Shown piece after piece: positions 21,853 to 32,601 of a stretch of DNA of 60,000 nt. The translations under genes and the position numbers were made by a program. This stretch comes from Cryptomeria japonica (taxonomy: Eukaryota > Streptophyta > Pinopsida > Cupressales > Cupressaceae): NCBI RefSeq assembly GCF_030272615.1, contig NC_081414.1, positions 916,495,648 through 916,555,647 on the forward strand, written 5' to 3'. The number at the start of each line of letters is the position of its first letter. The first letter of the stretch is position 1. A model generated the notes under the pieces. That model was not told the DNA's origin, searched no databases, and saw nothing but the letters and a program-made list of their open reading frames with translations.

Positions 21853-23465
21853 AGTGGAATATGGACCCAAACCCCAACACTCCTATGGTGTTTCAAATGC
21901 TCAATATGCCTCAATAGGCTCAAAACTTGTCTTCACCTTAATCAGGTGTTTCCCCTGCCTCCACACACTTCAAAAAACTTCACTTAACATGTTCCAAAGG
22001 TTTTCAAACCATCAAACCTTCAATTGATATCAAAACCCAAATCTAGCCCTTTACTAGGCCTAGTTTCCTAGTAGCCTGCTGGGCTGTTTTTGGCTCTTTT
22101 CACACACATTTCCCAAAACATGGACCAATGTTATGACTGATTTAGATGCACAATATAAACCTCTATCAACTCCCAAAATATTGCCTATGGCTGTTTTGGA
22201 ACAAAGCCTTCAAAAAACCGCTGTCCTCATTCCCCAAGAGGGTTAATTAGGTCCACTTTGTGAAGGAAGTACCCTCCAAACTCACAACCAGATTAAACCC
22301 TTATGTACATTCTTTAGTTGGGCTCCCAATCCAAGGATTTTCAAGGTTTTAAGTCTTGGTTGCACTCCTAAATACCCAAACACCAAAACCCTCCTTAAAA
22401 TGGCTTAAAAACTAGGGCCTTCTTGTTCAAACCCCAAAAATCACTTCCAGAACTTCTCCTTCAATATTCACCATGCATTTACCATCCCCTAACACTTTTT
22501 CACATAAAAATACTACCTCCTCAAGGTAGATCTTCTGCTGCTACAACTATGGCATAAATCCCATGCATTTCCCAGTCAACTGTCAAGGTGTACACCTGCA
22601 ACCTTCATTAGTTCCTGTCAAAAGAAGTTAAAATAATATTGTACATGTTATTAGGCATCCACCCTATGAGAATCAGACATTTACATTCATAGGATGGATC
22701 CATACATGCTTGGAAACTCACAAAATCAATGAAAAATCACTGTCTTTTCTGGGACAGTCAGCAATAAAACAAAAAAATGATATATTTCAGACTTCCAAAC
22801 ATGTATATCATGCAATGATAAATCAAAGGACCCCTCAAAGCATAGAAAATCCAATCCCTTAGTCTACCAATGCAAAGGAAGCATGAAAAACTCAAGGAAT
22901 TGACAGAAATTTAGAAGTTTTATTGTTGTTTTTGTATCAGTCCGTACAAATCCGTACCAGCATCATCCAACCACACAAAAATGACTTTAGGGACTTTATA
23001 ATACCTTCCCCAACCAACTCCAACCAATATCCAACTAACCCAAGTGATTAAAATGTCAAAACAACTCTAAAACCTATTTCCCACCAAAACTGAAACTAGT
23101 TGTTGAAATTCAAAATTTGAATTTTCAACTTTATTCCTAATGCTTTTAATCCACTAAAACTTATCCCATTCAACTTATTTTGACATAATCAGATCATTTA
23201 AGCATATTAGACTCCTAATCAACCTATTTAGACCCCATTTCCCAATTACATTTCATTTTGGTCCTAAGGCCTTTACTAGGTCCTTTAGGACATTTACACA
23301 TTACATCACATTTGTCATTACAAAAGGCCATAATAGGCTTTAAAACATTCGAATGAATGGATTTTAATGTCATAACCTGGTCCTCTATCTTCATGTCTTC
23401 ATTTATCCTCCTAGGTGCTCCTGCACCAAATTCTATCTCAGTTCCTTCATCAAGGAAGCCAGTCA
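21853..23465. other. Non-coding block where B's RT and integrase core should be
   Basis: No RT, RNase H or integrase motif is readable on either strand. The + strand is strikingly rich in C and A and the - strand in G and T. On the - strand a TATTATAAAGTCCC box lies near 23000, so an antisense LTR is possible, but I could not identify ends or a target duplication. A - strand frame at 23224-23466 (80 codons) matches no family I recognise. Confidence 0.4.
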
Positions 23466-23732
23466 CTCGAGATACACATCATTTAGTCAAGGAACATTGC
23501 AGTTATAATCATAAGGTTAAGCCTCACACATTTGAGGTGGGTGCCTTGGTTCTTAGAGAAAATCCTAAAAAACAGCAAGACAGAGAGAAGGGCAAGTTCG
23601 AACCAAACTGGCTTGGTCCTTATAATCATCACAACAACATATGGATTTGGTGCATATCAGCTTTCAACTCCAGGTGATGAACCTTTGGAGGATCCTATCA
23701 ACAACATGCACCTTCGCAGGTTTTACACATAG
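23466..23732 (+). pseudogene. Element B integrase C-terminal tail
   Basis: Reads HLVKEHCSYNHKVKPHTFEVG and ALVLRENPKKQQDREKGKFEPNW, then after a frameshift near 23625 TTYGFGAYQLSTPGDEPLED and MHLRRFYT with stop. This is the characteristic end of plant Gypsy polyproteins after the integrase core. The zinc-binding and DDE parts upstream are missing. Confidence 0.85.
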
Positions 23733-23754
23733 CTTTTCAGAGTATCCTAATTCA

Positions 23755-23870
23755 AAATACAAAAAAATAAAAAAATTCAAAAATACAAAAAAATAAAAAA
23801 AATACAAAAATACAAAAAAATAAAAAATAAAATAGAAAAATACAAAAAAATCATAAAAATAAAAAATCAT
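23755..23870 (+). repeat. A-rich array in element B
   Basis: Repeated AAAAATACAAAAAAATAAAA units directly after the pol stop, then the GTGAAAACC block shared with element A. Confidence 0.75.
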
Positions 23871-25498
23871 TTCTTGGTGAAAACCTGGCCAATAGGCACC
23901 TTGTGACACAATTTTTTTTTGAAAAATAAAAAAAGTAAAGAGAAAACATTTCGTCCAACGGTGAAAACCACTTCGGTGGCGCCCTGGGCAAGTACCATGG
24001 TGAAAACTGGGTCACCAACTCCATGTGTAGAGACATTGCTCCTCCCTCCTTCAGGATTCCATTTCATCCTTTCACTTTGCACACACTCACAACCTATTCA
24101 TTCATAATAAACTTACCCATTCCCATCATGGCTTGTTATTGATCTACCCAAGATTGGTTAGCCATTCATAATAACATTCCTTTTCATCCCTTTCCATCCA
24201 TAATAAATCAGCTCCTATCTGTGGCTAAGGCAAATCCTACATCTAGTGATGGGTGTGGAACTAAGAGCATCACCTATTTCTGAGGAGTGCAGTTTCTTCC
24301 AGCTTTCTTCAGTCTATCCATGCACAATCCGCAATAAAGCAACACTTGCATCACATATCTGCAATAAAGTTCCATCTTCTCTGTAATAAAGTATCAGTTT
24401 CATGGATTCAGTCAGTTTCAGATGAGACACAACAACAACAATGGGCTTTAACAAATCAAATTTTTCAATAGACTCAGACAACATTATGGTTCAGTGCGAT
24501 CTATCCTTTTTGTGAAAGTAAACATTTTGACCAAAATCAAATAAGACTTATACAAGTGACAAGAGGCACTAAACTTGAGGACTACAATGGATGTTGGTGT
24601 CGAGTCTTGGTTTTCTTTTGATTTTATCTTTAGGTGACATGTCTTTTAGCTTTTTCGGGATGTCTCTGACTAGGGATTTTATCTCTAGGATGTCTTTGAC
24701 TAGAAAGGCGAGGATGGGGTATCGCCACCTATTTTTCTTTGTTGTCTGTGGATTGTCTCTTAGTAATGCTATGACCTGTCCAAGGATATGAGGACACTGC
24801 GAGTCTAGTATGAACTGGGGCATTCCTTGTTTGCAACTGTCTCATCTCCATGCAAATAGGTACAATGACTTTCTAGGTCGAACATATGCCTCGATTGTCA
24901 TTACCTACTTGCCATAATAAAGCTCAATGATGATAACACACAAGAAGCTCTTTCACTTTCATATCTTCTATCTTCCACCCCCCTTTCTTGATTGACTTCC
25001 ATCATCCTTCTTGAGTCCGTGTAGCGTGCTATCACATGACTGAGTATAATTACACACAAAAAATATTTACATTTCATGTAGTTGCACCTGCATTACTACA
25101 TATTAAGCATTTCATACATACATATAGATATCACAATTGTATCACATCCTGCACACAACACATGTTAGCACATTTTACATTCTCATTGTGTAAATAGTTA
25201 TTTGCATTATCATATTCATCTTCATTTCATACATTCACATTTGCATAACATATTAAAAACATAAAAGAACAAAAATATTGCATTTCATCACGTACATATT
25301 TGCATCCATATCATAAGCATACATCATGAAACATCTCATCACATAGGTACACATGCATATAGCTGCCGCAAGGATGAATCTCATATATATAATCATAAGT
25401 GTCATGATACAATAATGTCAAAATCATATGGCTACAATCACCCGAAGGTGTCATCATACAAAATGGTACAAAACTGATACATAGGGAGCCCTCTAAGG
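23871..25498 (+). other. Element B non-coding stretch before the antisense PMD gene
   Basis: Shares with element A a GGTGAAAACC/AAGTACCATG block (23963-24005). 24570-24830 has a repeated GATTTTATCTYTAGG string and no convincing protein. 25040-25350 is CAT-rich with ATTTGCAT repeats. Confidence 0.55.
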
Positions 25499-26341
25499 CT
25501 ATGATGAATTCCCTCCCTTGGAGCTGCCTGGCCTTGATGGAGTCTGAGCTTTGGAAGGACCTATCCCAAGATCATCTCTCCTGTCCCCTCTATCTAGTGG
25601 TGGTGGAGGACCCATGACCCCACCACTAGACGCTTGTCTCTTGTCTCTCCCTCCAATGGTCGTCGTAGTCCGTGATGGTCTCCGAAAGCTCCTAGCCCGC
25701 TGATCTAGTGGCACTGCTCCATATTATAGGTCTCTCTAGTAGCCTATATCCTCCCCGGCTCGCAGAATATAGGCCTATCCATCCCCTGTGTCCTCTGCTA
25801 CTTGCCTCCCTACCCTTAGTGCTATCTCAGCCTCTATATAGCGCTGAATAGTCTGATCCCTGTCCTGCTCAGTATCCCTCAACTATCTCTTGAGTCTAGT
25901 TGTATCCCTCTCTAAAGTCCTCTCCCATCCCACAACCAATCCTCATGTTGCCCTATCTAGATAGAGGAACCCATTGATTTCTCTTGTCAGTACTGCTGGT
26001 AGTGCTAATCCTGTCCGTGTCATGGTATCCCAAGCCACGTGTCCAGCCCTCATCTCTAGTCCTAGATCCTGAAACACTCGTCTCAGTGCATCCCTGTCTC
26101 CCTCTCGATCATAAGGAACTAACTCCTCATCAATCAGTATCCTCAATATCCTATATAAATCCTCCAAGGTGATTGCCATCTCACCCATCGACAAATGAAA
26201 CATGCAAGTCTCTGAGTGCCATCTCTCAGCTAATGCAGTCAGCAATCCCATGTTCGCTCGAAACTCAGACACATACAAAATATGTCGCAAGCCCATAGCC
26301 TGAACCGCTGCTCTCTCCTCAACTGTCAACTCTGCTCGCAA
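25499..26341 (-). pseudogene. Antisense plant mobile domain protein, element B
   Basis: From an ATG at 26341 the - strand reads MGLRHILYVSEFRANMGLL, ALAERWHSETCMFHLSMGEM and AITLEDLYRILRILIDEEL, the N-terminal part of the plant mobile domain, colinear with GLTHLLRVPDIRVNHGML and MTITPEDVNRILHIPF in element A. The frame stops at 25943 but continues in the same register through about five stops to a coiled, charged stretch (RDTEQDRDQTIQRYIEAEIA) and a Gly/Pro/Arg-rich end (GGVMGPPPPLDRGDRRDD). The middle of the domain (the LQLWAWERF region) is absent, so a deletion is inferred. It lies antisense between pol and the 3' LTR as in A. Confidence 0.82.
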
Positions 26342-26429
26342 ACTCTGAGTTGACGAGAATCTCTCTCATGACTCCAGCATAGGTAGGTACTCCTGCAGTC
26401 AAGCAAATCAACTATGTCAATCATAGTGG

Positions 26430-26642
26430 CATTCCCTGTTCATCACAAAATGCTGCTTATTATCCTAGTGACACTCCCTTTTCATCACAAAGTGTTTCTT
26501 TTTATCCTAGTGGTACTCCTTGTTCATCACAAAGTACTACATGTTTTGCACTCCCTGTTCATCACAAAGTGCTGCTCATTTTAGTACTCCCTGTTCATCA
26601 CAAAGTACTATGTCTTGGTACTCCCTGTTCATCACAAAGTGC
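26430..26642. repeat. Six-copy repeat with core ACTCCCTGTTCATCACAAAG
   Basis: Copies start at 26430, 26472, 26514, 26549, 26585 and 26619 (steps 42, 42, 35, 36, 34). The linkers are variable and include TATCCTAGTG. The array lies just upstream of the antisense PMD start codon, in its 5' leader. Two copies of an ACAGAATTGTCRAT string (near 26692 and 26799) follow. Confidence 0.85.
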
Positions 26643-27360
26643 CTCGATCTATCCTATCCTAGTGCCCCTTATTGGCAACATATGTTCTATCACAGAATTG
26701 TCAATCCTAGCCCTATCTGCTATCTTAGTCTTCCCTAGAGTACCTTCTTGAGTGTATCCTCTCAGCAGCTTATCCAATCGACAACGTATGTTTACCACAG
26801 AATTGTCGATTTGACCTTGAAGACATAAGCGCACATTCATGACGCAGATGCGCCTTAATATTTTTACCCCGTTTGACATTTCCAAAATACGTATTTATTA
26901 CCCTACCTAGCATGCATTTATGACAACATTTCATAAAAAGAAGTACAAGGAGGTTTTGTGGTACTCACCAGCTCTCCTGCATCTGCTGACCTTTGAAATC
27001 AGCGAACACGATCGAATCTATGCACCAAAGTCATCGCTGCTCACTACTCTCTGCTCTCTCTACACTCTGATCTCTTAGATGTGTGGATGACAATGAGGAT
27101 GTTTTCCCCTCGTGGTCTATCTTATAGACTACCCTATCCCTAGCCATAACCCTAGCCCTATTCAGTCTTCTTTATCCCGTGACTCTGTCACTCCATTCGG
27201 TCAGTCCATTCTAGCATTTCTTTCTTATCGAGAGATTGTCTGTGATCTTTTCAAACATTTTCATCCAATCTCTCGAGGGGGCATATCATTCCCATCTTGG
27301 GGCAACTTTGTATCAGTTCATATTATCTTCTTTGAAACAACGCGACAAGCTGCATTGTCT

Positions 27361-27375
27361 CAAAGAGGGGCAAAA
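27361..27375 (+). promoter_or_regulatory. Polypurine tract of element B
   Basis: CAAAGAGGGGCAAAA abuts the TGTAGACACC start of the 3' LTR. It is nearly the same as A's tract (AAAGAGGGACAAA). Confidence 0.85.
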
Positions 27376-28155
27376 TGTAGACACCTAAAATTGTCATGTC
27401 TAATTAAATAAATATCTTTATTTATTTAATTACTTTAGCCTAATTCTTCTATTAATTAAATAAATCTTTTTTTATTTAATTAATTCATTTATCCTCTTCT
27501 AGCCTTATTTCTCATTTAAATAAATACTTTTATTCATTTAAATTATCTTTTTCTTAAATAAATAAATACTTTTATTTATTTAATTGATCCCATTTCCTCT
27601 ATTAATTAAATGAATCTTTGTTTATTTAATTAATCCATTAACCTTTTCCACCTATGACACGTCATTCATCTCTTAATTCCTACACTACCTACCCTCTCAT
27701 TATTTTCTTATTTCCTCTACCTACCCTTTAATCATAGCCGACCATTTATCTTTTACACCTCTCAATCTTATCTCTCCATTTCTTATAGTGTCTTCTATAT
27801 AAGGAGATGCTTCCTTCATTGTCAACCCCACCGCCGACTACTCGACAATTATAGCATTTGAACTTTCATATGTGATCAAGTCTACTTGCAACCACATTTC
27901 CGTTCTTTGTTGAGCTCTTGCGCACACATAAAATCTGAGAGCAAATATATCAAGCAAGATCAATGGAGATAGGAAGAATGAAAATCCAAACCCTATTGGA
28001 CATGTGATGGTATAATCTTTGTGATTTCATTTGATTTGCATTGTCTTAGGTAATCTTCATATGTTATGGTGGATCTTTGTTGTTGTTAGGCTAGGGTTTT
28101 GTGGTTGAATTCATTTAGTCTTTCAATATTGTTTTATCCATTTTCACCATAAATA
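27376..28155 (+). repeat. 3' LTR of element B
   Basis: Starts TGTAGACACCTAAAATTGTC and aligns along its length with the solo LTR at 29848-30567. The end near 28155 is inferred from that alignment and lacks a clean CA. A TATA box TCTATATAAGG is near 27796. U3 holds five AT hairpins (27401-27634). Confidence 0.8.
27401..27634. repeat. Five tandem AT hairpins in the B-family LTR U3
   Basis: Dyads at 27401-27432, 27451-27484, 27514-27543, 27554-27583 and 27601-27634, each with 11-14 bp arms of the TTAATTAAATAAA / TTTATTTAATTAA type around a short loop that is often CTTT. Three are perfect and two have one mismatch. The solo LTR has five at 29872-30087 in the same order. Confidence 0.85.
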
Positions 28156-28846
28156 GTTTGTAATATACTTAATGATCCAGGAAGAAGCCGACAGGTTTAT
28201 TTTCTTTATGAAGGCTGACATGATGAACAAGTTACAAGTTATAAGGATATTTAAGAGAGATCACTTAGCAATGGATTATGTACATTCATATGATGTGATT
28301 TGAGATGCAAAAGAATCAGAGATTGATAGTGTGCGAATTGATGTGCGATTGATAGTATATGTACATAGTTGCACATGAGCTATCCTAACCAGTAGCATAA
28401 CAGAGTATCAGTATCATCGGTTCAATTGAGGAACTCAGAGATATAACCAGAACTTATCCAACATGGTCAAATGCATCATTTAAGTTCAACTTTGTTCTAA
28501 ATCATTATGTAATGATTTGTAAGTCAGTGAGACTTCCATATATGTGTATTTGAGTATTGAACTCTAGGCGATAAGCATGTATGCATGTGCATACCCCTCT
28601 ATGTAATATTTATATACCTTGATCAAGTATATAGATATTGTGGGTATCAACCCCACTGTTGTTTTTCCCTTTATGCGGTTTTCCACATATAAATATTGGT
28701 GTTATGGTATTTCCTTATGTGTTGATTTGTTTATGCACTTTAATTTTATATTTTATCATCCGGTTGATCAACAATAAGTTCAGAAATTCAATAATTGGTA
28801 GAACACTGATTCACCCCCTCCCTCTCAATATTCTTGGATTCCAACA
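28156..28846 (+). repeat. Copia-type LTR, 3' portion
   Basis: Has the order typical of the end of plant Copia LTRs: CCCCACTGTTGTTTTTCCCT and GGTTTTCCACATATAAATAT, AGAAATTCAATAATTGG, GATTCACCCCCTCCCTCTCA and a final TTCCAACA. No primer site follows, so the interior is missing. Its left end meets B's 3' LTR, which suggests B is inserted in it. Confidence 0.65.
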
Positions 28847-29842
28847 ATTTGTGCTTTAATTAGCCTTATTCTGTTAATGTAGTTTCCTTCCTTCTTAGCA
28901 TCTTAATCTTGAGCGTGGTTGAAATATGTGTTTGTCTGATTGTTAGTTCATCTTTTTAGTCTCTTTAGTAACATTCACAATTTTCTGCATATAGGTAAGT
29001 CTAGGAGTAACTCGGTAATTTTGGCTATGAGTATAACTTATTAATATAAATGAACAAACTAGAAGTTGGTTGCAATGAGGACTCTTAACTACGCGATATT
29101 ATTGAACATAAATTAATGATTGAAATTTAAGAATAATAATTAAAGTTCTGCATACATGAAACTAAACAATTAGTAAATAACATAAAGAAGAAAGAAGTCT
29201 CACATTACCTTAAGTATCCCTTGCTTGAGAAATGTAATCTTCTTGAAGGCTCATTTAATTATCAACCAAAGATTTATCTTCAAAGATGGTACTAGTATTT
29301 TATGTGCAACAAGGATCGTTAAGTTCTTTATCATTGCATAAAAGGAATGTACTAATCTACTAAGAACATAAATAGTAAACATGAACAATGCTAAAATGAG
29401 AAATTAACAAACATGACAATTGTTCACCAGTTGTTGTGGGTAACTCTAGGAGTAACTCAACAATGGATACATGTACAACTTATCAATATAACTTAACAAA
29501 CTAGAAGTTGGTTGCAACAAGGACTCTTAACTACGCAATATTATTGAACATAAATTAACAACTAAAATTTAAGAATAATTACTAACCACATACATGAAAC
29601 TAAACAACAGTAAATAACATAAAGAAGAAAGAAGTCTCACATTACCTCAAGAGGCCCTTGCTTGAGAAATGTAATCTTCATGAACTGACAAAACAATAAT
29701 CGTTCTATCATTATTAACTCATGCTTAGAACAACCAAATAATGATTACACATAAGATTTAGCTATAACACGGTCTATATTATTTGTATTATATATTCAGT
29801 TGATAAGTACAAAAGTAGATTGATTTCTAAAGACATGAGAAG
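28847..29842. other. Spacer with a diverged direct repeat
   Basis: No gene recognised. 28994-29250 and 29439-29684 are diverged direct copies of one another, starting TCTAGGAGTAACTC and sharing AACTAGAAGTTGGTTGCAA, AAGAAGAAAGAAGTCTCACA and GAGAAATGTAATCTTC. Copies are about 190 bp apart and have no common open frame. Confidence 0.7.
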
Positions 29843-29847
29843 ATTCT

Positions 29848-30567
29848 TGTAGACACCTAAAATTGTCCTAGCTTAATTAAATAATTATTTTATTCTAAGT
29901 CTTCTATTAATTAAATAATTTTTTTATTTAATTAATTTATTTAGCCTCTTCTAGCCCTTTCCTCATTTAAATAAATATTATTTATTTATTTAAATTATCT
30001 TTTCCCTAAATTAAATAAATATTTTATTTATTTAATTGGCCCCATTTCCCCTATTAATTAAATAAATCTTTATTTATTTAATTAATTCATTAGCTTTTTC
30101 CTATATGACACATGTCATTTATCTCTTAAAATTCCTCTATCTACCCCCTTCATTATTCTATTATTTCTTCTACCTACCCTTTGATCCCATTCAACCATTT
30201 ATCTTTTCACCTCTTAATCACATCCCTCCATTTTCTAAAGTGTCTTCTATATAAGAGGATACTCTCATCATTATCAACCCTAATTAGTACTATGCAATCA
30301 AACGACTTCACAACCACCATTTGTTATTTATTGAGCTCTTGTGAACATACAAAATATGAGAGAAAATATATCAATGGAGATAGGATACAATGGAGATTAA
30401 AACCCTACTTGACATGTGAATGGTATTATTGTTCAATTTGTTGATTTGCATGTTCTTAGGTATCTTCATTGGTGTATGGTGAATGTTTTATTGTAGGACT
30501 AAGGTTTGTTGTGGCTGGATCTTTGTAGTTTTGTAATACTTATCATCATCATTTTTCACCGTATACA
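29848..30567 (+). mobile_element. Solo LTR of the element B family
   Basis: Starts TGTAGACACC and ends GTATACA, flanked by perfect 5-bp target duplications ATTCT at 29843-29847 and 30568-30572. It is colinear with B's 3' LTR including the five AT hairpins and the TATA box (TCTATATAAGAGG near 30248). No internal sequence remains, as expected after recombination between the two LTRs of a full element. Confidence 0.92.
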
Positions 30568-30572
30568 ATTCT

Positions 30573-32601
30573 AATTGGAATCACAAATTCCTATTTAAAA
30601 CATTCAAAGAAAGCATGCCATTAACTTCTTCCAACTGATTCTATCCAAATTTTTCTTCTCCCTAACATTGAGGCGACTTATTCTAAGAAGAAAAATAGAA
30701 TAATGAATTAACACTACAGGTGTTTGTTTCATAGCATACTCTTTATTGAGTAGTATCATGAAAATAGGAACATGGTTGCTTCATTAATTCAATATTAATG
30801 ATGCACAACTTCATTGATTTTCATTATGCATTATCTTCTCAATGCCTTCTGGAAAGGCAACTCATCAAAAGGACTCTTCTTGAAGTGGGACTCTTTTTCT
30901 CCACATTTGTTGCTCCCACACATGTTGATAAAGTTTCACCTTCTTCGACTACAGATGGAACTGAGTTATGTCAACTATATCTAGCCCGTGCTTCCTACTG
31001 CATGTTAGTCCTAACAATAGCAATAATCTGCATAAATCAACATTAATGATATTTAACAACATATCATCTTTTAAAATGTATCACATATTCATAGCAATAT
31101 GGTTCTAAGGATGACTAAAACATAGAATCAGTCTAATGATAAGCTAGTAAAAGTTTGTTAAAGTGGTAGGAAAATAAGTGAACTCAAGACATTAATGGGC
31201 CTCATCAAACACTTAGTTGATAAAGGAGCGGTCAACTACACAAAGGTAGAAACTTTGGAAGTGGGAAGTGTAGGTTCAACTCAAATCCAAATTTAAGTAT
31301 ATGTGTACTACAATAGGAAGGATGTAGGCAAAACATAATATAAGTTTCAGAATGACAAATCCCAAAAGTATTTTTAGGCAAGCCATCATTCAAATTGAAT
31401 CTACAAATGTTGGAACTCGATCAAAATTCACATGTTCTCCAAAATAGAACCATCGGAAGTTCATCACACATTAAAAATAAACTCAACTAGTTACGTGTAG
31501 GTACCTCATTGTAAGAAAATAAGTGTGAGCATATCCCAAGATGTAAAACTATGTCTTGGGTTAGAACCATGGCTAGTTGATTTAAACTAAAAGACACTTG
31601 GCTAACAGTTTGACTATCAAACCAAAGAAACCAAGAAATATAGAAACAAAGCATTGAACACATGAATTTATAATCACCAAATTACTTCAAAAAGAAAAAT
31701 CCTCACCAAGTATTGTGACAAATTAACAAGGGCACATGAGGATTCTACTTTGGTTTTCCCGACTCTTGTATGCATTATATTGCTAATATTACACATTAAA
31801 GTTTAAAGAGTAATGCATCTTTAGAACATTCAAACTATAACATTGTATGAAAACTCATTGAACTACCACTTGAGCTTATTTCAATTGATGGCTTCAAACT
31901 TAGTGTTGCCTAATGGGGGTTGTTGGAAATTGTAGTACCCTTAATAGAACCAACATTTCCTATAATGAAAATAGATTGGTAGCTTAGTGGAAAAACAATT
32001 CAGTTCTTGAGAGTTGTTTTTTATCATTTTTCAATCACTCAAAGGGTGGGGACCCAATTATATACTATATTCTACAAGATTTATAAGATTATGATAAGTC
32101 AAGTCATCAACCAGATCTCAATTCAAGATAAATCCAACAAGCATACTCCATCAAACACTTAAATTTTTTTTATAGAAGAATAACTTATGCTACTTCATAG
32201 AGACTACATTAACATTAATGATTTTATGGTTACAACTTGAAATGTTGTATTTTAATTGGTGTGATTGCTTCACAAGCTTGCTTTGGGGGCTTGGTACTTG
32301 AACGAAGGATTTGTTGCTCTGGTGCAACTCATAGGTTAAAGCACAAAGAGACACATTACTAGATTATATATTTCACATTAGGTTCTTGAATTTGGCACTC
32401 TTTAATTCTAGATTGTATTATGTGCTTTATTAGATGTATATTTATTTTGCTTCACATGAAATTGCTCCTCTTATTTATAATGTATTAGCCACTTATTTGG
32501 ATCCATTCAAAAATATATAAATATTTATAATTTTCAATCCCCCCTAACTGTCTAGGAATTAGCTATCTATATACACTTGATCTCTCAATTGCTTTTACTT
32601 T
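30573..32601. other. AT-rich spacer, nothing recognised
   Basis: Scattered frames of 60-90 codons (for example 30798-31046, + strand) have no recognisable domain. A TGTTGGAAATTGTAG string at 31919 could begin an old Copia LTR, but no partner or end was found. Two AATATTAATGATG / AACATTAATGAT strings are chance-level. Confidence 0.5.

Larger units (their letters stand above)
20180..28155 (+). mobile_element. Element B: Gypsy retrotransposon remnant with antisense PMD gene (5' part outside the window)
   Basis: Begins mid-frame at A's insertion point. In order: protease region, spacer, a non-coding block replacing RT and most of integrase, integrase C-terminal tail, A-rich repeat, antisense PMD pseudogene, polypurine tract and a 780-bp 3' LTR. 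The order and many 3' blocks match element A, so A and B belong to related lineages. The LTRs of A and B differ in sequence. Confidence 0.8.

Noticed and set aside
30798-31046. 82-codon frame as a possible host gene
   Set aside because: It has no recognisable domain, no supporting splice context, and a length expected by chance in this much sequence.
31919-32570. Possible Copia LTR starting TGTTGGAAATTG
   Set aside because: I found no matching end, target duplication or partner.
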